From the NCBI GenBank assembly GCA_947568835.1, contig OX387606.1, positions 19,687,940 to 19,751,939 on the forward strand: DNA of 64,000 nt. Direction: 5' to 3'. Positions 37,401-49,400 of this stretch are shown here, in pieces; the first letter of the stretch is position 1; each line of letters opens with the position of its first letter. The position numbers and the translations under genes were made by a program. Under the pieces are notes generated by a model. That model was not told where the DNA came from. It was given only the letters and a program-made list of their open reading frames with translations, and did not search any database. Source of the stretch: Protonemura montana. Lineage: Eukaryota; Arthropoda; Insecta; Plecoptera; Nemouridae.

Positions 37401-40400
37401 CACTCACCACGGTCACAAATTGGCCGCGCTGAGCGTGTTCAGATAGGAAGCACGTGTAGGAGAGTTGTTCGAACTTCGGAGGGTTGTCATTCATGTCGAG
37501 AACTGTGAAAAAATGGGAAACATTTTTCAGATCATGCATTTTGCAAAATACAAAATTTTTAATAGGACACTGAAACTGATTTATATTATGCTCTTTCCTT
37601 CCAGCAAAACTTTAGGTAATTGCAAAAACGCACCTGTCACCCAAACATGGGCAGTGCTGGAAAGACTGGGAACTCCGGAATCGATTGCAACTACGGTGAA
37701 ATGGTGTGAGTTGTGCAGCTCGTGATCAAGGGAACGCTTGAGGTAGATAGAGCCGTCTTCGGGGTCAATGTGGAAGTAATCGGTTGAGTTTCCAGCGTCG
37801 TTTTGTATTGCATACTTCACAACAGCGTTGATACCTGTTCAAAAAAAAATCACACAGAAAGTTTAGAGAACCGTACATTGTACGGAACCTTAAATGCTTT
37901 TTACAATAATAGAACTTATTTGAAATCTTATTTAAATTGCAAACGCTTGCAATGCGCGAGGTATTTTATTATTATGAACAATTTGAATTACAAATAAAAC
38001 TTTCTTAACCTTTTCCTCTTATGGATTTATTTTGCATAAAGGTTGTGTGATTTGATTTGCTGCTGGACCCTTTACATACTTATACAAACAAAAATATTGG
38101 ATTAATTATAAAAATTATAGACCTATCTTCTAAAATAAGTTCCATGAATTATTTGAAAGCATTAGCAGATTAGCCATATTTTCATATGTGTCAATGAAAC
38201 AGATGTGTACAGAAGTTTTATCTCACCAGTGTCATTGTCTTTGGCAAAGACGCGCAGGACTGATGTGCTGAATGGCGCGGCCTCCGAGACCGAGATATTG
38301 TATGCATCGGCGGTGAACTCGGGTGGGCTGTCGTTGACATCCTGAACTAGTATGCTAACTAGGACCTCCGCGTAAACACCCGAAACGCTGTCAGTCGCGC
38401 GAATTGTCAGCTCGTACTGCCTTTTCTCTTCGTAGTCCAGCTCGTCGACCACGTAGATCACACCTGAAAATTGCAAGCCGATTTTCAGTGGGTGTTGCTA
38501 GATAATGATCAAGTGCAAAGCTCTGTGATGCAATCACTTTTAGAGTACAAGTCTTTGTTGCCATGTTTCATGCCAAAAGTCAAAGAATTACAAATCATTT
38601 CAAATTAATTGCAAAACTTTAATCAACTCACTACAGTTGTACCATGCTATAAGAATCACTTATAATGTCAATTATATTAATGTTGTAATTATAAAATTAA
38701 TCTCTGGCAGTAAGCTGCACTGAAAATTCTCATAGCATTTAAGTTTTAAGGTATGTTTAAGCAGCACACTTTGTTTACTTTGAAGCAAGAAAAAAAAACA
38801 GTGAAACCTACAGAGTCCAAATTGGATGTGTGAGCAGAACTTAATTAAATATTTGATTGATTTGTGGTGTTTAACGACGCACTGTTTTGACATCTGGCCG
38901 AGCGGCACTGGTCTAATGGCGTCGGTGAATGAGTGGATGATGATGAGGATGATGATGAACCTAACCTAGCTTAGAAGGGAGGAGGGAAAACCCGGTGCTG
39001 GCTCGTAGCCTACTCCTGTTGAAGAGTACCAAGGGGACCACTGGCTTAACGTCCCTTCCGAAGGACGATACAACTAGAACAGCAGGATTCCGCCACAAAT
39101 CCATGCTGTCGAGAGGTTGATAAGCAAGGCGTTTGAAGTTGCTGTACCAACTTTCATCCATCCAACCTCTCTCCCAAACAGAACTGGTCATGCGTATGAT
39201 GGCCACCCATCCAAGACCTGACTCAGCGCAGTGTTGCTTAACTTCGGTGATCTCACAAGAACCGGTGTTTCAACATGCCATACTGTTTGGTACTTGAATA
39301 TTTGTCTAGAATAACTAAGTACTGAACTAAAACGAATGAAAATGATGTGACTTGGCGGCCAATAAAGCATTCCAGCGTCCACACTAAACAACAGTGATGA
39401 ATGGTAGAAGGCAGTGGACAATGCACCAATGATACTGGACAAACCAAAACAATGAAAATAACAATACATAGACAACCTTCATGATGAATAGGAACAAATG
39501 AGTATTGTATACAGCATTATTTACAAAACCTAGAGTACAAAAAGAAATAATATTTTGATTGATTAATAGGTAAGCAGACAAGCAATGTTATTTGTACAAT
39601 TAATTAGTGATCATTAGTAAAAAAATCATCCTAAAACTTACGCTATATATTTCGTATTGGAGGGTAGCTCACGAAAAGCAAAACAATTTACAAAGTTTAA
39701 CTAAGCTCAAGAACTCCAAAAGGATTGTCAGGAAAAACTTTTTCTCTTTAGTATTTACAGATATCAAATTTCACGATGTCAGTTTACTCAAGTAGATCAG
39801 ATCCATAACTAGAGTGGCCCAGAGATGACAATGTTTTCTCCAAATAGCAGAATTGCTCATTGATGTTTGAGGAAACCCAATGAACCAGGAGAACATGATA
39901 TATTTATATACCACCATGTTTTTCTTTGCCATCTATTCTATCTGTATGCCCCATAAGATGCAATGACAATCAAACAAAAATCAGCCAGACAGAAAAAAAT
40001 GCCATGCCAAAACAGAAACTAGCGCAAACTCACTATCACAACATAGCAAGCAGGCAGGCAGGCAGAAATCCTGAGAAGCACACGAATGATGAGAAAAAAG
40101 TAATTAAATAATACTCACAAGGGCCATTCTTACTGTCAGGGGCTGTGAAGGAGACACAAAAATACGCACATCAGTATAACGCGATCTTACTCAAAACTAA
40201 ATAATAACCTTGAAAAAGAGTGAGGGGTTGAAGAGATTACGGTAAAACTAGCTACTAGCTGAAACTAGCACAAAATTATACTCTATTTTTTAAATCATAA
40301 AAATAAGGGAGATGGTTGGGATAAAAATAATAATAAGTTGGGTTACAGTTACTTTTTTTCCTCTTCAGGCTGATTATTTTCCCAACCAAGTATTAGAAAA

Positions 40401-43400
40401 AATATATTATAAACTGGTAGCAATTATTTCGGGTTATTTAAAAGCTGACCCTTTGCCATAACCAAGTTACTGTCAGTTATCGAATAATAATGAATTGTAA
40501 AAAATATTAAAACAATTGATTAAATATAAAGTTATAGACCTATTCTTAAATTAGGTGTTGAGCAAGAAAATATTTCTTCACAAACATGATTAAGTCTGGA
40601 ATGACATCAAGGGGACAAAAGTAAAAACTTGATGGTCGAAGTGCATTCCAAAAAGCAACAGAAAATGCCAGGCTATGCTCGCAGTCAAATGGGTCCTAGG
40701 GTCACGGGCGTAGAATTAATGGATTGCTTTCCTTTGTTCACTTCCAACTGGGTTCATGGAAAGTTAGAAAATCATAACTGTAAAGGAAAAATTGCTTCAC
40801 TACATCAAATGTTCTCGACTATCTAAAAACATTTACAAAATAATAAAAAAAGGTATAGAAACACTTCATGGAAAAACTTGGTAGTATTTGTGAACGGGTT
40901 AGATATTTCACTATAATATCAACCACAAACAAACAATCACACACTCATATCAATGCAGATTTTAGGCATCAGTAAAATAGGGAAAGTAACACCAACTAAG
41001 CAAAATACATGAATAACAATCTTGGATCTTTATCAACCATTAGAATGTAGTTTCATGTATTCAATTTTCCCTAACATTTACATCAGCCAACATCGAAATG
41101 CATTCTTGTCTTGCAATCATGCCGAGACAGCGGGGGACTTGACAAGCATCTTTAGTCGACTCACCGGTGTTGAAGTCCAATGCAAACTCCTCGAAGTCAT
41201 TTCCTTTGACGATGCTGTAGATGAGCTTTCTGCCGAGGGGCGACTCGGCCTGGATGCTGACAGTCAGCGGGGAAAACACTTCGATGCTCTCGGAAACACT
41301 GTCCGTGTAGAACTGCTTGCTAAACACCGGCATGGACTTGTCGATAACCTTCACGTGTACCGGCACCTCCGTGGGGCATGGCGTGATACCTACGCATAAA
41401 GTAATCTACTTTCAGAAACGATAATGGGCCACACATTAGAAAAAACAGGGTGGTACCTAGTAAGCTTTTTCCAAGATTAGTGAGTGGGATTTTGTAACAT
41501 TTCAGAAATGGGAGTAATTCTTGATGTGGTGAAATGACACAAGCATTAATAACTATAACCACAGTAATTCATGACATTCCTTGTTTGGAACAACAGCCAG
41601 CACCTAATTGATACCAGGAAAAACAACAAACCTCAATTAAAACTGTTACTAGCTACATAAAATATAAATAGCAAAACAGCTAAACAATGGCATTAATAAG
41701 AATCACAAAATTAGAGAACAAGGAATACATTTCCTGATTCAACTTCATCTTCAGTTCTCCATCCTTAGAATTTAAAACTTACAAATTATGAACACGCCCT
41801 GACCAAAAGAATTTATAAAATAGAGCCGACACATCTCTCTCTCTCTCTCTTACCTCCATCATAAGCAGCTATCCTCAGTTCGTACTCTCGGTTGTGCCCC
41901 TCGAGACTCTGCTTCAACGTCACCTCCCCAGTCTTGCGGCAAACTTTGAATAACTCCCCGTGCCCCTTGATGAGCTCGTAGCGAACTTCGCCGTTCTCCC
42001 CTTTGTCCATGTCGACAGCATGTACCTTCGTAATGCTGTCACCTTTCTGGGCGTCAACAGAAACCACAGCATAGTACGGAAGGTTCACGAACATGGGGCA
42101 GTTGTCGTTAATGTCGAGGATGGTGACATTCACCATCACGTGAGCAATTCTTGGCCGTTCTCCTTGAGCATCACTTCGAGCCTCGACAATCAGCTCATAT
42201 TTATCCTGAACTTCACGGTCAAAACGCTTCCCTGTAGTTCTTATCGCACCCGAAGTTGAACCGATTTCAAACATATCTGTCGGGTTCAGAATCGTGAAGA
42301 TCAAATGCTCATTCAGTGCACTGCCCAAGACGTTGACGACAACAACGGTCAGGACTTTAGTAGAGTTTTCTAAAATCATGCCCACGTAAACGTCCTTTTG
42401 GAACGTAAGCCCCGAATTTTCAGAACGTTCTACCTTAATGTTCACTTGAGTGACACTTGAGAATTTCCCATCGGACACTCGCAAATGCAGTCTGTGGAAT
42501 GATTTCACTTTACTTGGGTCTACGACGGTTATCACTCCAGTTTTAGAATCTACAGAAAAAATATTTGCATTGTTCCCTTCTAGGATATCGTAGCGAAGAG
42601 TGGTTCTCTCTTGCGAATCGGGGTCACTGGCATTTACTTGAACGACTGCCACATTGGCATAGGTAGGTAATAAAAGCGTAGTATTGTATTCTGATGATAA
42701 AAATCGGGGTGGGCAGTCATTCACGTCGGTAACCGTTATCTCAACACGAGCCGTAGTTTCTGACGACAGTTTTGGCTTTCCTAAATCAGAAACTTTTACA
42801 TGAAAACTAAATTGAGGGATCATTTCATGATCGAGAATCATCACTGTTCGTATGGCACCTGTGCTAGAGTCAATGTGGAAGTATTTCCGCGGTAAATTTT
42901 CGACAATATCATAGTTGAGTAAGGCATTGAGTTCAGAATCGTCATCTTTCGCTTTGATAACCAACGGTGCACTGGTATTGGTCAGAACTAACGAGCCAAT
43001 AGGGGCTGATTCGCTGACGGTGCCAGAGTACAAGGCGAGAACGAAGCTTGGGGCGTTGTCGTTGCGGTCCAAAACGTGGACGATCACGTTGCAGACAGCC
43101 TTTGCCGACGCCTGCAAGAAACATAAGTCACACTTTAGAACTTTTCGTACAAATACAGAACATTTAAGTTGAGAGTGATTAGATAAACTGATAAAATTAC
43201 CATATTTGTGGCTTCAATTGTGAGGTTGTAGAACTTGTTGGTCTCATAGTCGAGCTGTCGTTTAGTAATTATCACTCCCGTGCTGGGATTTATGAAGAAC
43301 ATGTCGTTGGTATTTCCGTCGGTGATTTCGAAAAAGAGCGATGAGGTGCTTCTCGCCTCCAGGTGTTTAACATAACTACCAATTGGCTGGTTTTCGTAAA

Positions 43401-46400
43401 TCTCTGCGGCCAACTCCTGCTTGGTAAACCTGGAATAGAAATAAGTGGTCAACACCAAATTATTGATTTTTTCTTTACGCATGTGCTTTTTGAAGTACAT
43501 GGTATTTTCAGAACAAGAAGTGCCAAAAAATATGGCTGACACACAGCCTTCTTGTCTATTATCTTTTATGGGCAAATGTTGTTAAAAGGAAGTGTGGCAA
43601 CTGTTTTTGTCGATGGTTCTCATCCTTAAACAAAAACAGTTTTGGAACGGAAAGAAGATATTTTCTAAAATCTTTCAGAGAAAGATATAAAATAAAAAAT
43701 CAGTCGTTAGGTCTTTCATGGTAAATACTCCGTTTCTTTCTAGATCGCTACCTCCAGGAACTACATGCCTGGAACAAAGATACCGAACATCTTTTACGTA
43801 CCTTGGTGGAGCGTTGTCAGCCATGGTGACCATGATGTGCACGGGCACCGTCGAAAAGAGCGACGGGAGCCCGGAGTCTTGCGCTTTCACGGTGAGCGTG
43901 TACTCAAAGCCGACACTCATGTCGAGCTCGCGGGCCACAGCAACCGTGCCCATTGCCGGGTCGATGATAAACACATTGCCGACGTTGCCTAGGAGAGAAG
44001 CCAAGATAAAGATAGGAGGCCATTGGCAAGTGAAAGGAAAATACACGGCTTGGCTACTTAAATTATAAACATTAAAATCGTCTCAAAAAGCATGTGTCCA
44101 AGTAGCTCAATGGGTTAGAGCAACACCCGCGATACGTGGAGATCAGGGTTCGAGCTACCGTTTGGGCATCAATTTTTGAGACGGTAGTAGTGTTCATAAT
44201 AATAAAAAAATATCAGGCACAACGGGTAATCGAACTATGTCACTCTTCCCTCGTTATTTAAACATGGAATTGTGGAATACTTTTATCAATAGATTACAAA
44301 CATTTAAAATTACTAGGGACATCTACAAACATGGTGGCTACCTATTTAAAAGATAGCAAACACAGAACTAGCAAACAAAATATTTTGCTATGCAAAGATC
44401 ACCAAACACTTGCATGTAATTTTCATAAGATACAAATCCTATCGTTGTAAATCGCCAACATACCTGACGTGATCGAATAAGTGATCTTGGCATTGTCACC
44501 CCTATCCCTGTCGATGGCGTAAACCCTGACGACAGCAGTGCCGATACTAGACGTCTCGAACACTCTGCCTTGAATCAATTGGCTTGTGAATTCGGGTGCG
44601 TGATCGTTGTGGTCGTAGACGTTAATGATGACACGAGCATAGTTGCGCTTCGATGGCGTCCCTTGGTCTTTGACCACCACCGTAAGAATATGCTCTTCAA
44701 TCGACTCTCTGAAATTCAAATAACATTATTTTTGTTAGTAAAATGTCAGGGAAAATGAAACTTATGTGTAAATGGAAAAAATCCACATTTATATTTTATA
44801 ATTGACTTCTCCAATGTTACGGCATGGCAGCCGTAACATACCAGGCACAACCTCCTTTGTGTAATCAATCAGTACATCTCTTTGACTCGGTCTGCTCACC
44901 TGTCGAGTTTCTCATTCAGAACCACGCTACCAGTAACGGAATCGATTCGAAAAATCGACAACGACGCTGGATTCCTCGCCGCGTGCAAACTGAAGAACAA
45001 CTTCTTGTCTTCGTCTTCATCCGTGGCTTTCAGTCTCAATATCTCAGTTCCCTTCTCTACATTCTCCGAAATGTCGACTGTGTAGACGTTCTCAGAGAAG
45101 CGTGGCCGATGGTCGTTGATGTCGATGACGGTGACATAGAGCTGCGTGTACGTGACGTGAACGCCATCGCTGACACTGATGGTCAGATTGTACTCGTGCT
45201 TAGTCTCCCAGTCGAGCTTCTCGGCCAGAAGGATGTTGCCTTTGTCACGGCCGATGAAGAAATGGTTCTTGGCGTCGCCGTCTGCGTGGGCATTGCGATT
45301 AGGTTATATTTTGAAATTTGCCAAAAGAAATTTCGAAGATATTTTGTTTTGAAAATGTCTCCAATTAAACATGCACAGACTTACCGACAATGGAGTACCA
45401 CAGCATGTCTCCGTCCTCGTCAACGCCCTGCATTAGCGCTACCAGGAAGCCGATGCTGTCACTCTCGGTGACTCTGACGTGCTGGTTGGGGTTCTTGAAC
45501 GTAGGTTTGTGGGGGGAATCTTTGGGCACTGGCATCACTACCACGGTCACGCGGGTCACCTGTGACTTCTCCGGCGTGCCATGGTCCTGGGCCCTCACCT
45601 AGCAAAACAAGAGCCAATGTTTAGACCGGCTCAAGTGTCTGGGCAATGACTGCCATGAAAGCAAAGAGCTTGTGGTTGGTGCATTTACTTTTATTAAAAT
45701 ATGTTCTTTGCATATTTTGCTAGATTCTTAATAAAGACTTAATAAAAGGAAGGTAAAATCTAGTAAGATTCAAGCATAATAATAATGGGCACACCTTTCT
45801 TTATAAATGTGCGATCATAATACCACCCTGGAGTTCAAGATACAGAAAGGAGATGTAGGATGTTACCATCTTCAGTTCTTTTTAAAACAGTTCCATATTT
45901 TCACGATTCTACTTCTTTGAATAATTGATCAATTTGTTAAATATACAATACAGGTTTATATATAAGTACTGAGCTTAGTGACAAAAACAGAAAAAATCTC
46001 ATTACTTAATGTGAAGTTTGCAAAACAGTTGATGTTTTGCAGCTATTTAGGATGCTCGTGCACACAATAAACTTTTCAAATGGTAATTCAATGAACAGCA
46101 TGTGCATTCTAAGACAATAAAGTTCTTGTGTGACTCAGAATTGCACTGCATGCCTGATCCTTCTGTTTTGTGCATAAAAGAGCAAAATTGCATTTGTGTT
46201 AAGTCAGCTGCAATAGGATTCACAGCATTTTATTCGTGGGATCTTGACTGTGAAACAGCGAGAGATGAAACAGACTCGAAATTGGCTTGCATCATGTAAA
46301 GTGAACCAAGCATTTCTATTTACGTTTGTATTTCAATCCAACCAGCGAGGGTAAAATGTTCCAGCTTTGTGAAAATGATGCTAACTGTTGATTTATACTT

Positions 46401-49400
46401 TTATTTCACGGTAATGGCAAGCTATTTACTTTTTTACTTCTCCATTCGGTCAACAACTCGTGCAAAACAAAACGAGAGTGAGCCCCCCCATTTTAACGAC
46501 ACACTTTTCCCCATTGTATGGTCGTCATATATATATTTAGGCAGTAAGAGGGGATGATTTATCTGGCAGGATTTGTCCGCGACTTGAGCAGGCCGATGAC
46601 AAAAGCAATTAGCGACGTGATCTACGCCGTATACTCACCCTTAAATCATACTCTTGTCCCGCCTGGAATCCACGCTGCGAGTACACCACTCCTGTTTTCG
46701 GGTGAATTTTGAATTTGCCGGACCCACGACCAGACTTAATGCTGTACTGCAGGTCGCCATTCGCTCCCGTGTCCTGGTCGAAACCGAGGACCTGGAACCA
46801 CGAACATTTCTTAGAGAAGTCCAAGTCATTTGATTAGTTAGGAGGCTTGACTTGTTGGGAGTCCACACTGTTTTGTGAGTGGTTTCATTGTCAGTATGGT
46901 AAGGATATCGATTGATATCTTGTTAATGGAAACTCGACATTTAATAGTACTTTCAAAACAAATTGATTTGTGAAATATCGTAGGGATGCAGTTAACGATA
47001 TCGGACAGCATTCAAATAACATTACCGATATCCACAAGAATATCGTTAGGCTGCTTGTGTATAGGTTACATTAAAAAAACATAAAAAGGGGCAAAAATCA
47101 ACAAGCAATAAACAAAAGTGAATAACACGAGGTTAGGTTGATTGAAAAAGAGTCTCAATCAATAATTTATAGATCATAATTGGTTTTCAGTGTGCAAGCC
47201 AAATAAAGCCCGTCACTGCCAACCAAATTTCGAAATCTAATTAATTTTCACAATTAATTAAGAGTAGGTAGCTAAGCTTTACAAATACTAAGGTACGATG
47301 AAGTATACATTGATTATAACGTACCTATTCATGGACCATAATTAAAAAGAAGCCCCACACACTATTAGTTCATAAACAATACACCAAACACCTTACTAGA
47401 AAAAAACACAGTCAACAGGTAGAAATGAAAAATATCATTAGTGTCAAGAGACAATTAATCATTCAATTGTTTCTTGGGAACAAGTGCAAAACGAAAAACA
47501 AGAGATGCTTTCTGTTCGGAAAAATGTGCATTCCATCAAAATCCCATGCAAAAGATGCCGAGAAAAGTAAAATCGATGCACACACAAAAAAAAAAACCAG
47601 GCACAATCACACAAACACAAGTACACGAAAAAAAAAAAAAAAAAACAATCTCAGGTTTCCTATCTTTGATTTTCTTACCCTCATAATCGGATCGCCCGTT
47701 AATGATTCGGGGTCAAAAGTCTCCCAAGTGCCATTTTCAAGTAACGTATCAACTGCTATCTCCATTTCCACCGTGCCATTCTGTGCGGGGGTGGAAACAA
47801 TAACAAGAGGGTTGGTTTTGTGTGTGTGCCCATTTTCATAGACAAAGCGAGCTGATAGCAGTAGACCTGTGTGCACCGCGCGCGATCACAAATAGCGGAC
47901 ACATTGATGAATCATTGATGAACCATACTTTAGGCTGAACAAAGCAGCCGTCAACTGAACAAATACCATCTGATAAGGTTTTACCAAATAATAAATTACC
48001 AATAATCTGACAGTTTGACATGGACATGGTTGACAAGAAAATAATATAAGGAATGCAGCGTGGCTATACAGATAGAGCGGCGTGTGACATTTCCCCTTTA
48101 AAGCAACATGAATGTAATCAATGGAATGAGTATGTGAATTCATGATTGCAGTTTGTATATACTAGTCTTATCAAGAAAATATTAAAATTATCTAGAAATA
48201 CATGTTGATTTAAGAACAAAAGGCAATTTTGATTGAAATAAAGAAAGCAAGATCCAATCAATCACATCTTGCATCATCACTGTTTTCGTGTCATTTAAAC
48301 ACTTGAAATATTGCATCATAATTAACATACTCATTACAAAAAATAAATAATTGACTACGTTTCTAGCTAAATAAGCACCAAGGCACAACATATCCCCAGC
48401 ACCTGGTGAATTTTGTTCTCTATTTCATGTCCGCGGAAATGCATTTATCCTGCAGAAAGAAGGCTACTTGCAAACGGGATTCACAGTTCACTAAACACAT
48501 GAAAAACTATCTTTAAATATGGCTACACTATGACAGTAAAATGTTAGTGGGGGTCGACTGATGAGCGTGCTACGGCAAGATAAAACTATCGCTACAGTAA
48601 TTACCGCTTCAGGTACCATCGTACATTGAATACAATGGGACGGAATAAAAATTGCACATTGCACAATGTAATGCTCCCACAAAAAAATCCCCGACGGGGG
48701 CATGTATTCAATTGAAAATCGAAATACATTATCTAGCTTAGCACGCTCAAAAGAAATTATGAATTCTCTATAATTCAGTGGCAAAAAACTGGTATTCTAA
48801 AAAGTTAAAAAAAAATCGCTAATGCACTCAATGGTAATAATAGGGCGATGATAGTATTATGTGGAGTGCATTCATGTGCAATTTTCTAATCAAACATCAC
48901 CAGCCGTGATTGGAAACGCTACATGTACACTAGTGATGCTGGTGGTTGTGAACGTAATGCATCCTGCAGAATTGTAGAGTTGTTATTCTGCCCCGAATCA
49001 ACTGGTTGGCTTCGGGGCGCGGTTAGGCCGGGGCATGTTACTATATTGTGGTTACCAGTTTGGGTTTGACAGGAATGTAGTGCGGATCATAGCAGACACG
49101 AAAATATATAACAAACTTAACAGTATAACAACGTAGTCATGCATGGGACGGTGCCAACGTGACATGTTTAGCCCATTTTAGTTCACTAATGGATGAATTT
49201 TCATTTACATCAAATTGTATGTGACATTCAATATTGCAATCAAATGAAATTAATACGTTTGACTGACAACGCCGGGAACTGACACGCCATGTGTTTCACA
49301 ACGCTCGGGGAGACTGAATTTCCATTCTATTTTTCTAGCTGTTCGGACGAAAGAAAAACTATTGATTGCAACATTCGATGCCAGGAGACGTGAAAGCGCT

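Larger units (their letters stand above)
38464..41164 (-). other. Fat-like intron of 2.7 kb holding a SINE and the candidate microexon
   Basis: AT-rich sequence between exons 41389-41165 and 38463-38227. It carries the 5S-derived SINE (38856-39296) and the candidate 24-nt microexon (40119-40142). The other open frames have no recognisable domain. Confidence 0.75.
31511..41389 (-). other. Fat-like cadherin repeats, membrane-proximal set (about repeats 21-34)
   Basis: Linkers with the calcium-binding DxNDNxP signature are seen at VQDVNDSPP, VLDMNDNPP, VADVNDNTP, VLDENDHVP, LIDYNDNPP, VSDLNDNAP, VLDINDNPP, VVDSNDNAP and ISDANDNPP. Weak linkers (KSMPVF, ANRNNPVF, SQDIAPMF, ESQYPPTI) occur at the same repeats that lack the motif in FAT1 as I remember it. 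Such calcium-poor linkers are expected to bend the ectodomain. Repeated LDRE and LDYE motifs mark each fold. Confidence 0.88.

Noticed and set aside
43751-43801. 17-nt microexon candidate next to Fat-like exon 43988-43802
   Set aside because: It has splice-like ends, but its length is not a multiple of three and would break the frame between phase-matched exons.
44098-44160. Possible functional tRNA gene
   Set aside because: A and B boxes are present, but the acceptor stem does not pair and the same unit with a shared non-tRNA body occurs elsewhere, so it is a SINE head.
44824-45471. Plus-strand 215-codon open frame
   Set aside because: Antisense shadow of Fat-like exons 45281-44900 and 45598-45385.
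47781-47876. Upstream extension of exon 47780-47679 in the same open frame
   Set aside because: The AG sites there would leave two extra bases and break the phase with the preceding exon; the acceptor at 47781-47782 keeps phase 0.
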